From Irpex lacteus (taxonomy: Eukaryota; Basidiomycota; Agaricomycetes; Polyporales; Irpicaceae), in NCBI GenBank assembly GCA_001986395.2, contig MQVO02000014.1, positions 372,001 to 436,000 on the forward strand: a DNA stretch of 64,000 nt. The letters run 5' to 3'. The first letter of the stretch is position 1. Every line of letters starts with the position of its first letter. Under the pieces are notes generated by a model. The model ran no database searches. It worked only from the letters and a program-made list of their open reading frames with translations, and was not told the origin of the DNA. Shown here in pieces: positions 35,998-47,107 of the stretch. Position numbers and translations under genes: made by a program.

Positions 35998-36651
35998 TCA
36001 AATGGCGTACTTGTCGCCAACGCAAGAGGGATGATGGAGAGTTACGATGGATATTCCTTGAGGAGAGCTACTTCGAAGGAGAGGGCTAAAGTCGGTTTTA
36101 CAAGAGATTGAGGATTGTTCATTATCGGAAAGAAACCAAGCACTCACGTTGTCACGCCTTTGTACATCATCTCAAGCAAAACCCAATGAATATGTGAGCT
36201 CATGCATGCGTACAACGAAGCAGCCGTCGACAGTCGCCGCCCCTAGTAGCTGCAGCTTAAAATAGAACATACCTTTCAACACACTGGAACGCATAGACGA
36301 GATTCTCTTGTGAACGCGAAACATTCTGTCTTAAGCCATTGTCACGATATTTCCGTCGTCGAAGTAATACTGTGAGTCGCGCCTCAATTGGGAAAATGCG
36401 TACTGTCCTAACGGGGCTGGTACGACGAGGTTGGGAGCAGGAGGACCGGTAGGTTCAAGTGGGGTAACGGATTCGGGAGGAACGGTAGGCTCAGAAGGAG
36501 CGGTAAGTTGCTGCACGCTTTCATCCTTCTCAGTTCGCTGACGTTTCAGAGGACGCGTACTACTGATTGGGTCCTCCCCGCTGGCGGTATTGTCTTGACT
36601 GCCAGATTGTGTAGCATGTCGCGTCCAAATTACGGGAAATCTATACCACAT
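35998..36651 (-). pseudogene. BTB pseudogene related to BTB protein 5
   Basis: The start (ATG 36649-36651, MWYRFPVIWTRHATQ) resembles BTB protein 5 (MWSFNLPVFWASSH), and YYFDDGNIVTMA follows in frame. Then TAA (36331-36333) stands where the homologs have an acidic codon, and the frame continues recognisably with DRMFRVHKRISSMRSSV. Further on, TVDGCFVVRMHEL is followed by a frame change before LLEMMYKGVTT and a GTGAGT donor. A remnant of exon 2 reads SPQGISIVTLHHPSCVGDKY and meets a TGA at 35998-36000. The remaining 180 or so codons of the module are missing. The gene is thus broken by two stops, a frameshift and a large 3' deletion. Confidence 0.82.
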
Positions 36652-37105
36652 TTTGTAATTTAGTTCAAATTCAATGAGCAGTGTACGTCGATGCTACTCA
36701 CATGGAATATTATGAGAAAGAGTACAGTATATTGGCTGTTGTGGGCAGAGACAAGCCCGTTTGAATATTGAATTGATCCGAGGTCTGTGGTCCATGTTTC
36801 CCACGATTTGATTCGCTAAAATGGCTGACGTGGATATTCCGCAAGTGACAGAGAGCATCGAATTGTAGCAGCAAATGCTATCGTACTAATACATGCACTA
36901 GGCGAGACGTCAACAGAACGGAGTAGTGGGGATAGAAGTCATAAGTCGTCAGTACTCGGGAATCATATTGGGTACTAGGCGCACTACGGAAGGGTATCGC
37001 AGCAGATTACGAGGTATCAGAACAGTAATAGTACAGTAAAGCAGAAGACAACAGGGAGCAACGCTGCAATGAAATCAGAAAACGTACAGAGACCACGTTT
37101 GTGGC
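36652..37105. other. Intergenic region, no gene seen
   Basis: This lies between the BTB pseudogene's start and the 3' end of the stomatin-like gene. The pseudogene promoter would be here. No coding sign. Confidence 0.35.
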
Positions 37106-38364
37106 CTAAACATCTGAGACACTGTTGAGCAAGCCAGCACGTCCAACTTCGCCCAAGCCTTCTCCAGTTTCGGCTCTGAGAGCCTGACCGGTTCCGCTAG
37201 GGCCCGCTACTTGTCCAACAACATCGCTCTGGAGCTGCATCGGGACGAAAATGACCTTGCTCTGCGCAGACTTGGCCATCGTTTGCAGTGCCTCGAGCTG
37301 ACGGATCTGCATAGCGGCCGGGCTGGCCAAGATATCGGCAGCCTGTCGCATGAGGCGAGCAGAGTCAACTTCAGCACGAGCAGCGATGACTTTACTCTCT
37401 CCCAATCGCTTCTGCTGTGCAGCAGACGAGAGGGATGCAGAGACTTCGGGGGAGAAGATGATGTCCTTGATGAGGATGCCTTCGATGGACACTCCCCACT
37501 TGTCTGCGACGTCGCCGACAATCTCGGCGATTTCGAAGGCGATTGCTTCACGCTCGGTGACGACAGACTGGACGGCGCGGGCACCGACGACGTGACGCAG
37601 AGTAGTCTGCGCACGCTCGATTAGGGCCTGACGTAGGTCGGTAATACCGAAAGCTGCTCGGTATGGACTGGTGATTTGGAAGTAAATCACGGAATCACTG
37701 CGGGGACAGTATAAGCTACCATATGTCATTTAGAAACGTCACAACTCACATTTCCACATCAACGTTGTCCCTGGTAATGACTTTCTGCCTGCCAATCGGA
37801 CTGATTTGAATCTTGACATCGACCACGCGCAGCGACTCGGTGCAAACGTTCACTTGTACGAGACCAGGGTCCACAGACTTGTAGAACTGACCGAACCGTG
37901 AAACAAGACCGACCGAGCCTAGAGAGAGAATGAGTAAGACATTATTGAACGGTCAGCGGGAATAGCTTTGCGAGTATGTACGTACCTTGTTGAACGTTGC
38001 GGAAGGGGTTGGGCAGAGGACAGCAAGGGATGGCACCGCAGAATCCAACAACAGAGCCAAGGCACTGCAGCATGGATCCGTAGATTCCATGAGTGACCTA
38101 TTCGCTGTCAGTAAACAGCTGGCTGTGATTGAGCGAGCAACATACCTCTCCAGTACCTAGGTCTTGCGCATACGAGGGCTATTTTTAGAGCATGAGCATA
38201 CTTAGCACTGTGATAGGTACCAACACCATGAGATTTCGCACCTGCATCTCGCTGCGCTTCAACGGTTGTACCTTGATAACATGAGCGTCACCGGCCGACC
38301 TCTTCCCGGCGATGGTCGTCGAGGTTGGTCGGTCGTCCGTCACTGTGTTGACTTGTGAGCTCAT
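37106..38364 (-). CDS. Stomatin-like SPFH/Band 7 membrane protein
   Basis: Five or so exons. It starts at ATG 38362-38364 (MSSQVNTVTDDRPTSTT), then VIKVQPLKRSEMQ, PSYAQDLGTGEVTHGIYGSM and a short membrane hairpin (LGSVVGFCGAIPCCPLPNPF). The SPFH core follows (GLVSRFGQFYKSVDPGLVQV, VDVKIQISPIGRQKVITRDN, DSVIYFQITSPYRAAFGITD, LRQALIERAQTTLRHVVGAR, DKWGVSIEGILIKDIIFSPE). The alanine-rich coiled-coil stalk AAQQKRLGESKVIAARAEVD and a tail ending LLNSVSDV complete it. This is the layout of fungal stomatins, which sit on the inner face of membranes, oligomerise through the stalk and organise lipid microdomains. The CCP cysteines near the hairpin may be palmitoylated. The exact exon edges in the first third were read roughly. 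Confidence 0.88.
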
Positions 38365-40126
38365 TGTCGTTGTAGGTCAACCGCAATACAGGGGTCTTCG
38401 CGGCTGACTAGATAAAGGCGGTGCTCACCATGGGGCGCAGAATGGTCAACCACATTCCCACGAGATCTGTCTGAACTTGAAGCCGTGCTGGGCGCGCGAT
38501 ACTTGGTGTCTCCGGCCGACATGACTTTGCGGGTGCTGAGTTCGATGGTGTCCACGGCGACGACGAGAGAGGGTACGAGGGTTAGTGGTGTGAGTAGCCT
38601 GACGAGCTGAAGGGAACCTCGCTCACCGTTGTCTGGTTTATATGCACTGTCTCCGAGCGTGTGTGAAGGCTCCGCAGCAAGATGGAGGCCAGCCGCGATC
38701 ACAATATTCTGATCCCGTGTATGCATGTGAGTGTAATTTAAGTGGCCACATATGGAGATGTTAGCTTCTAATTGCTCAAACAATTGTACTTCCTGGTTTA
38801 CATTCTGGTTCTCTGGACACCATCTTGGCATGTAGGAGACTGCACCGTTTTTGCTCATGCGATAATAAGCTATACGCTCACCTGCAAGGGGACCACGAAC
38901 GGTGTTTCCCATGCTTTTGAGTTGCCGAGATGCCCCCACCATTCAAAAATTCAATATTGAGTCGAAAAGCTGCGCAGTGAACCTCATGACCCGCTTGTTC
39001 TAGCGTTTGAGCCTTAAGGGCAGTGCAACACTCATTCAACGAGGACTTTCCGACTTCTACACAGCTTCGATGATGGGTACCACAAGAGCCTATGTCAGAC
39101 AACGTGATGACCTACTCCTCGTCCCTTACATGAAAGTGAGTCAACTAGATACACGGCTCACAGCCCAGGACTGAACTCAGATTACGGAGCTCCTCTCCCG
39201 CAGACTGCGCAGGCAAAGTCAGTGATCGGAGCGCGCGAAGCGGAGGCCGTAACAAACTTGTCCACTTGCCGTTATTATCTTGCTGTTACACGACAGAACC
39301 TCTGACATCTTGAACCGCACTGCGATGTCACAAAAGAGAGTTCAGATCTCTCCGCCTTTCCGCCACCAACCCAATGTTCAGGAATGCCGAATTGTGACAG
39401 CACGGCTTGAAGGTGCTATTCCGATTGAAAGTGGGTGCCACTTGGGTACTTCAGCTGTGCATTCCTCGAGAGCCACTTACAGCACTGGTTCCTCTTGCAT
39501 AGCAAGCCTTTGAACATATGTGACGAAGACACGATACCACTTGCCTCTTTGACCCTTGAACGTCGCTTGCCACGAAAGGTTCCGAGCGCATCGGGGCTGC
39601 GCAATGTCATATACGCACCACCTACTTGACGGAACAGCGAAAGTCACTCATGCCGTGTCGAGCGGTTTTTCGGATCGGCTTCGGGGCCCTCTTCGTACGT
39701 TTGAGGAGAGAAGGGACTCGTAGGACACGGATGATGGTACAGTGCCTTGCAAAAGAAATGACAGTTGCCAGAATTTTGCATGCCCTTGTCGCCTGCCTGA
39801 AACGGTAAAAATGATTGCCGTGCGTGATCCGCTTCCCATAAAAGACCTAACTCCACGAGCTCTAGGCCTTATCGCTTCCTCTTTAGGGCATTGATTTGGC
39901 GTCTAGCCCCTTGCGAAATTCGGGGCAACTGTCATTTATTATGCAAAGCACTGTAATACTTCGAGTTTGCTTCCGGCAGTCGCGATCTTCCTTCTAGGGC
40001 GAGACTAACTTGAATATTATCATGAAATTACAAAAAGAAAATCCCTAAACTGCGAGCACAATGTTCAAGTCAGTTCGTTTCTCAATACTTCATAAACTGC
40101 TCAGAACGAACCTAAGAAAAATGCCT
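38365..40126. other. Gene-poor region, 1.8 kb
   Basis: A 193-codon minus-strand frame (38361-38942) overlaps the stomatin start and has no family features, so I do not accept it. The rest (39.0-40.1 kb) has only short frames. The promoter of the stomatin gene should be next to 38364. It may contain decayed sequence, but I recognise nothing. Confidence 0.4.
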
Positions 40127-41166
40127 CTAACGTCCCGTAATCTCCAAAGTATGTTCCCAAAGCTTGTTTCTCAGTTCAGGTGAGATCGACTTCGGAGGTA
40201 CATCCTCGCCATGGTTGTCCTTGCGGAACCAGCCAGCCTTGGCTGCATACGCCCCGTGCCACATGTACTCGCCGCAAGTCTCAGGAGAGACACCCGCGAC
40301 GCGGCCGAGCACGCTAGCGACAGGCGATAGCCACCTCATCTTCCAGTCATCTGATGCGCCTGCGATGCCTGTGTTCACGAAGCCGGGGAAGATGTGCGTG
40401 AAGGATATCTTTGGGTATTTCTCCGCGAATGACTGGTAGTATACCGCGAAAAGTCAGTTCTCGAGTACGGGGATGAAAAGCTACAATCGACACACCTCGA
40501 CCATAGCATTGTTAGCTGCACAAGCGTACTTGGCAGCTGCGGGGACGGAGTAGTTCTTCTGTAGACCGAAATCATCGGGATTGAGGGCGCTTTCAGGCTG
40601 CTCGCGGCTGTCGAGCACAGTTATGACTTTGGCGTCCTCATTGGCGTCGGCGGCCTTCTGAAGAGCAGGAATAAAACTGCCATATGCAGTCCTCAGTCAG
40701 CACCTGAGTTTAAACCAAGAGAAAGTTAGTAAACGCACTCGTACGCGAAGCGCCATCGCGAATAGTAATGCAACGCCAGCTTCTTGTCAATCCCCTCCTC
40801 CGTCTTGTCCGCTCTCGTGGTTATGATGCCCTGCGAGAGCACCAAATAGTTGACCTTGGGCAGCCTCTGAACTAGCTCGGTCGTCGTCTTCCTGACGTTC
40901 TTCATCAACGAGACGTCGCATTCGACGAACTCATGTTGAGGCTCGCCCTCAGCAGGCTTGGGAAACGACGCGATGACCTCCTGTGCAGCTTGACGGTTAC
41001 GTCCGACAATGATGATGTGTGCGTCGCCGTTTCGGTGTTGAGCGAATGCCTTGGCCATCCCTGCGCCTATGCCGGCTGTTCCACCGACGAAGACGGCGAC
41101 GGGGCGGGAAGACAGAGCACTGGCGGCGGCGACATTCGATTTGCGTATCTTGAGTATGGAAGACAT
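40127..41166 (-). CDS. Atypical short-chain dehydrogenase/reductase, copy 1
   Basis: Starts at ATG 41164-41166 (MSSILKIRKSNVAAAS) and has at least four exons. The cofactor loop is VFVGGTAGIGAGMAKAFAQH (TGxxxGIG-type with Gly at the first place) and HIIIVGRNRQAA, which suggests NAD(P) binding with Arg for NADPH. It continues EFVECDVSLMKN, VNYLVLSQGIITT (NNAG equivalent), KVITVLDSREQPESA, NNAMVESFAEKYPKISFTHI and FPGFVNT, ending LEITGR. The expected catalytic YxxxK is absent: the matching stretch reads YSVPAAAKYACAANN, where Lys is seven, not four, residues after Tyr. It may therefore be a divergent reductase. Copy 2 lies 0.86 kb upstream on the same strand. A TATATAA box is 41 bases before the ATG. 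Confidence 0.85.
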
Positions 41167-41206
41167 GGTGGGTATGAGTAGAGAGAAATCATGTTTGTCG
41201 TACACG

Positions 41207-41213
41207 TTATATA
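41207..41213 (-). promoter_or_regulatory. TATA box of SDR copy 1
   Basis: TATATAA on the minus strand, 41 bases before the ATG at 41166. The spacing suggests a very short 5' leader. Confidence 0.4.
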
Positions 41214-42026
41214 GAAGCTGCAGAAGGCTGCAATGACCGACTGGATGACTTCCCGTAACGCGATAACCGTTAACGACCGCCCGTTAAAAGTACCGGCATG
41301 ACCGGCACACGCTTATTGGCGTAGGATCGTTTGTCGGAGTTTTACATTCGTGCATTGAGAACTGTACTGCATCTCGCCTTCACCCTTCTCGTCAGTTGTG
41401 CTATTTTTATGTTCAGGATATTCAGAAACTAGTGTGTCGTACCGTGTGAGCTAGTTTGAATGTATGATAGAGGCTACACGTGCGACTAGGGGCTCAGAAA
41501 CCTCCGCCGCCCTCACAGAGAACGCTGAGTCGGACTTAGAATATAACTGATAACCATGCGCGTTAAACGCTACGGGAAGTCATCCACTCGGAGTATAACA
41601 ATGTTCGAAGTTGCCGGAGAGAGACGTAGGCCGGCTGCGGCTACGTAAGCTGTGATTTCCCAAAAAGGCAGGAGTCGTGGTTCGCGTCTGGCCACAACGA
41701 CCTCAGCAGTCGAAGAAATGGGTGATCTCCGCTGAGGCTGACTCAAAAGGCTTGGAACCGGAGCGGTACACGGTATCAACCTCGGCCTTAATAACTTGAA
41801 CATCTGCACGTGAGTTGCACTACTATGTGTCCTCTCTGAAGTCAGTAAGAATCTGTATCTCTTCTCTAGACACTCTCAGATTAGAAACAAATTGATATAC
41901 AAACTTCAAATTACAACAAGATAAGATGCATGTTTCAATGCTGTGTGCATACCATGTCAAGCGCGCCAGGTCTTAACACAACACACTCTCGACGTTCCTT
42001 CGACCGACCCATGGCCAACAGCTTTC
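41214..42026. other. Intergenic region between SDR copies
   Basis: It contains the upstream region of copy 1 and the 3' flank of copy 2. No gene or repeat is recognised. Confidence 0.4.
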
Positions 42027-43060
42027 CTAACGCCCAGTAACCTCAAGCGTGTGCTCCCATAGCTTATTCCTTAGCTCAGGTGAGAGCGACTTCGGAGGTA
42101 CATCCTCGCCATGGCCATCCTTCCTCGACCAACCAGCTTTGCTCGTGTACAACCCATGCCACATATACTCCGCACAAATCTCTGGAGACACACCCGCAAA
42201 GCGACCAATCACCCCAAAGATGGGCGAGAGCATACGAACCTTCCAGTCGTCTGAGGCGCTTGCAATCTTTGTGTTCACCAAGCCGGGAAAGATGTGCGCG
42301 AAGGAGATCTTGGGGTACTTCTCTGCAAAAGACTGTTGTACGGGGTCAACTGAAGTTTTGAGAAAACGTGGTTCAACGACGTACCTCCACCATTGCATTA
42401 TTGGCTGCACCACCAAATGTACCAGCTGCGATCAAGGAATACGTCTTCTGCAGACCGAAGTCGTCAGGGTTGAGTGCACTCTCGGGCTGTTCGCGACTGT
42501 TGAGGACAGTTACGACTTTTGCGTCCTCGTTGGCATCTGCGGCCTTCTGAAGCGCGGGTATGAGCCTGACAGCATACACTTGATTAGTAAAGTGAGTTAT
42601 TCGATGAGTGAGAGGAACGATGTGTGACGCACTCATAGGCGAACCTCCAGCGTGCATAGTACATTAACGCGAGCGACTTGTGAAGCCCCTCTTCAGTCTT
42701 GGTCACTTTAGTCGTGATGATGCCCGGAGAGAGGACCACATAATTGACTTTGGGCAACCTCTGGACCAACTCAGTTGCGGTAGTTCTGACGTTCTTCATC
42801 AACGAGACGTCACACTCGACGAACTCGTGCTGAGCTTCGCCGTCGGCTGGCTTGGGGAGCGAAGCAATAAGGTCCTGAGCAGCCTGCCGGTTTCGTCCTA
42901 CGATGATAATATGTGCATCGCCATTGCGATGTTGTGCGAATACCTTCGCCATTCCTGCGCCTATACCGGCCGTTCCACCAACGAAAACGGCGACTGGACG
43001 AGAGGACAGAGCACTGGCGGCGGCAACATTTGATTTGCGTATGGCGAGTATGGAAGACAT
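42027..43060 (-). CDS. Atypical short-chain dehydrogenase/reductase, copy 2
   Basis: A tandem paralog of copy 1 with very similar sequence along its whole length and the same exon layout. It starts at ATG 43058-43060 (MSSILAIRKSNVAAAS), has VFVGGTAGIGAGMAKVFAQH, VNYVVLSPGIITT, KVVTVLNSREQPESA, FPGLVNTKIA and ends LEVTGR. The stretch that would hold the active site reads YSLIAAGTFGGAANNAMVE, with no Lys at all after Tyr, so YxxxK is missing here too. Differences from copy 1 cluster around this stretch, while the cofactor-binding part is almost identical. Its start faces the methionine aminopeptidase start 257 bases away. Confidence 0.85.
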
Positions 43061-43317
43061 GATTGGGACAGGTAGTGAGAGTCCATGATGGTGGCACGTA
43101 TTATACGGTGACCGCAGTCGTTGCAGTGATAACTGCGCTGAGTAGAGAGCCTCGGACCCCTCGAGGATGCCGAGACCGAACGTAGCCCTCGGCGGCGGTT
43201 ATGTAAGAGTGCCCAAAAGGGCAGTACTAAGTAATAGCGGCGCTACCGGACCGTTATACCCGTGATAGTCCGACCACCAGCCACTTTGACTTTGACGAGC
43301 GACCTCCATGACTTGGG

Positions 43318-44815
43318 ATGTCGTCCCTTTCCACTCGACTCGCGCGATCCATTTCCAGCAAGACCTGCCTTTTACATCCACGGTCTTCAATATCCCTGCA
43401 ATATCGAATACCACGTGCACGAACGCTTACTTCTCAAAGCGGCCCTCGCTCACAGCTCCTTCAAGCTCTCCAGCGCCGGATCGACGAAGATGATGCCGAC
43501 GACGAAGACCTAAAACTTGAAGACCATGGAAACTACAGCATAGTGTTACCTCAAGACCCACTTGCCGAGAGTTCACGCCGAGCACCAACTCGTAATGTGC
43601 CGTCACACATTGCCCGTCCGCCGTACGTTCCCACCAGGGACCTCACCCAACGAATACGCCAAATGCGTGAGTCGGTGATGCCAAAGTCGTCTATCATACG
43701 ACTTGGCGGCGAAGAGGAGAAGAAGCTACGAGAGGCTGCGAGGTTGGCTGAGCAGACGTTGAAGTACGCGGGGACGCTTGTCCAGGTCAGTACATCAAGT
43801 CCGTCACTCTTGGGTCGTCACAGTCACTTAACCTTCAATTAGTAGGAAGGCGTCACCACAGATGAGATCGATGCCAAAGTGCATGAGTACGTCATCTCCC
43901 ATGGTGCATACCCGTCACCATTACTTTACAAGGGCTTCCCCAAGTCTTGTTGTACCAGTGTGAACAATATCATGGTCCATGGTATCCCAGACGAGTATGT
44001 CGTACACCTTCAGGAGTGACAGTGAATGCTTACTAGTATATATACATAGCCGACCATTACAGGATGGAGACATCATCAATATCGACATTACGATCTACCT
44101 TGACGGATACCACGGCGACACCTCCAAAACCTTCCTCGTAGGAACCGTCGTGCGTATCTTCGCATATCTCGCCCTCTGTATTCCCACATCCTGAAATTAT
44201 ATCTTAGGACGAATCAGGCAGATCACTCGTACACTCCACTGAACAAGCCCTTGAAGCAGGCATCGCCGCATGTGCACCTTCCCGGCCCTTCCGAGACATA
44301 GGCAAAGCAATACACAACTTCATCAAATCGAAACATGACGCAGATGGCGGGTATACGACGTCAGCGGCATTTACGGGACACGGAATCGGGACAGCGTTCC
44401 ATACGTTACCTTGGATAGTACATACTCGTGCGTACCGTCCTACTAGACCGCTGCGAGTAAGTTAGTGATGTTGAATGGCTTTGTGTAGCGAATGTCGAAC
44501 CCGGAACGATGCAACCCGGACATTGCTTTACGATCGAGGTAAGAGCTGCTCAAGACTTGACCTTGGCGATAATTTTGGCTGAAGGAAAGGATGTGTAGCC
44601 GTGCATCGTTCGAGGTACAAACGCAGACCATATGGTGTTTGGCGACGGTTGGACGGTGTCCTCTACAGTACGTCTATCGCCTCTCTTCTTGTTACTTGCA
44701 CTCAGCTAACTGCTACAACGACTGGTCGTAGAACTGGGCTAGGAGCGCTCAAGCCGAGCATATGGTTCTCATCACACACGACGGCGCAGAGGTGATCACG
44801 CGAAACAGTACTTGA
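43318..44815 (+). CDS. Methionine aminopeptidase type 1, probably mitochondrial
   Basis: Six or so exons from ATG 43318 to TGA 44813-44815. The N-terminus ([20 protein letters not shown], then RIPRARTL) is Arg/Ser-rich without acids, as in mitochondrial presequences. The catalytic domain follows with [33 protein letters not shown], the metal-ligand Asp pair in [67 protein letters not shown] and [17 protein letters not shown]. All five metal ligands of the pita-bread fold (D, D, H, E, E) can be seen. It removes initiator Met from new proteins, here likely those made in mitochondria. It is the only plus-strand gene within a run of minus-strand duplicated genes. Confidence 0.9.
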
Positions 44816-44969
44816 GATACCATAGCGGAATTTTCATGGAAGACAAATTATTTACTCATTATGTGGCAATTGGCTCACGTCTTTGGTTCTCGTCCAAGTT
44901 CAAGCAAGGTACAGTACGTTCTCCACTCGTGTGCCATCCTTCCAACCCTGCCTTTCAACGCACTCAATC

Positions 44970-46374
44970 CTACTCCTGCAATCTAAACACCAACTTCTCC
45001 GCACTATTCTTCCCCGCCTTCATATACTGAAACCCTTCCGGGATCCCCTCAAGTCCCCCAGGGAGGACCTTCACGGGATTAGGCTTGATTCGCCCATCTC
45101 TCACCAACTGCTCTCCCGGACCGACGAGCCAGTCGCTGATTTGCCTGCGGTCCTCGGGAGGTGCAGGATAGGTCGTACCGTCGAAGGTGAATGGCACGCC
45201 AAAGGTGGTGTAGAGGACGGATACTAGAGGATACACGAACAGTTGAGTGGCGTTCGCGAAGAAAATATGAACGCAAGGGGGTGAATCAAGATGGTTTAGA
45301 CGTACCGCTGAACTCGACGTCTTCGCGCAGTTTTTGGGCCTCAGAGTCGGGATAGAGGATGACGTGAAGCTTCCCGGGACCGGGCGCGTACATCTTCACG
45401 CTCAGAATCTGGCTTTCCTTCGCAGAGACCGTGTCGAAACCAATGTGCAAGGTATCTCCCGTGACGGCCTTGACCTTCGATACCACGTCAGGGTCCTTAT
45501 ACTGTGATGATTGTGATGGGTTAGGTATGGTGTGAGGTAGGGATGTGACGTGGATATGGACGTACGTCGAAGATTGCGTCTGCACCAAGACTCTTCAATA
45601 ACTCGTGATTCCTTGTCGAGGCGGTCGTGACGACTTTGAAGCCTGAGATCTTGGCGAGTTGGATGGCGTACATCCCAACCGAGGCTAGTAAATCATGGTG
45701 GGTCAATAGTCATACCACGGTGGCAGTGCCACTACTGACTGCTTCCGCCATAAATAAGTATCCAGGGTTCTCCCCCGACTTGGGCAGGAGGAGTAGAAAG
45801 TCCTAGAAATTTCGGGTTGTAGAAAGATTGGACGACGGTAAGTAGTCTACGCCACAAACTTCATCAGGCTAGTGCATCTCTAATACTCAAACCCATACCT
45901 ACCCAATATTCATCGTGGCCGCCTGCTCCGCCGACAATCCCTCAGGTACTTTCCACACAAGATCTTCAAGTACGTTGACATACTCTGCGAACGCGCCCTT
46001 GTCGGGATACGTCGACCCGTGGTTCATCCCGGACACGAGGTCCCCAACTGCGACTCGAGTGACGTCCTTACCAACCTTGACGACGTGCCCGGCGAACTCG
46101 CTGCCACAGATAGTGCCTCGTATAGGCCAATACTCGACATCTGCGTTCCAGAGTGTCCCACGAGACGTAAGTATCAATGATCAGACAATGTTTAGAGTGG
46201 AGGAGGGGTATAGGGGGACGTACGTTTCCAGTCGGTAGGATTCTGCGCTACGGCAGTGACTTTGACGAGGACCTCGTCGTCTCCGATGTTGGGCACGGGT
46301 TTCTCCTCGATCTTGACGGTCTTGTTGGCCTGCACAACTTGTGCCTTCATCGTTTTTGGGATCTGTTGTGCCAT
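44970..46374 (-). CDS. MDR-family oxidoreductase (enoyl reductase-like), copy 1
   Basis: Starts at ATG 46372-46374 (MAQQIPKTMKAQVVQANKTV) and ends at TAG 44970-44972. The GroES-like part has VLVKVTAVAQNPTDWK, ICGSEFAGHVVKVGKDV, VAVGDLVSGMNHGSTYPDKG and AFAEYVNVLEDLVWKVPEGL. The cofactor part has EPWILIYGGSS, SVGMYAIQLAKISGFKVVTT and SLGADAIFDYKDPDVVSKV, with a tail EGIPEGFQYMKAGKNSAEKL. The catalytic zinc ligands of alcohol dehydrogenases are missing, while NPTDWK and GxxFAG are shared with trans-acting enoyl reductases (LovC/ToxD type). It most likely reduces a C=C bond with NADPH; the substrate is unknown. Copy 2 lies 0.7 kb upstream, same strand. Confidence 0.86.
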
Positions 46375-46441
46375 TTGTTTCTTGAAACCTGATGGCTTCG
46401 AATATCTGGTGACGCTGATTCTTTCATCGAAGTTATCATAA

Positions 46442-46455
46442 GTGGGTATATATAC
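46442..46455 (-). promoter_or_regulatory. Core promoter element of oxidoreductase copy 1
   Basis: The plus strand reads gtgggtatatatac (TATA box GTATATATAC on the minus strand), ending 68 bases before the ATG. The same 14 bases occur before copy 2 at 48584-48597. Confidence 0.5.
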
Positions 46456-47107
46456 TGCTTGCGCGCCCATACACTTCGTCGCTCATTTCACAAAGTATCA
46501 TAGTCGCGCGGCTGTAGTGGATGACTGAGTGCTCAACCGCTCGAAGAGGATATGTCAGGCTCAAATCTACATACTACATACTTAACGCAAACGCCGCATA
46601 CTTCGGTCAACAGGTAAGTACCAATACTACACACCTGTAAGCCTGCAATTCCTCGGAGAACCGCGGATGTCACTGACCGATGAATGACTAACTCGTTTGC
46701 AAGCCCTACAATATTGTTTATGCAATTCCCGCTCGTCGGGGTACCGAAATATTGGCATTCGTTTTTGGTGACTGCGTAGCTGACGAAATTACTTCACAAC
46801 TGCTAATGAGATTTCCTTGCCATGTGTCAGTAGTCGGCCGGATTTAAACCTTGTTATATGATCATTCGAAACCTATGAATTACATAGCAAATCGGATATT
46901 GCTTCAAGAGAGGATGTGTTGGACTCGGGGCCTACTACTGCCCTCACCATTCACCTGGGACATATGTATGAGCTTAGTGGCGACGCTCGAGAGAACACTA
47001 ATTTCCTTCATGTCTTTCCTGCTATCATTATTGTACATTGTCCCATTTGTTGCCCTATCTATTCCAAATATTACAATATGGGCTCTTCTTCACTAGCATT
47101 TACAATC
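46456..47107. other. Intergenic region between oxidoreductase copies
   Basis: Upstream region of copy 1 and 3' flank of copy 2. No gene is recognised. Confidence 0.4.

Noticed and set aside
38361..38942. 193-codon minus-strand open frame
   Set aside because: It overlaps the stomatin start and upstream region in another frame and has no family-like motifs or splice logic.
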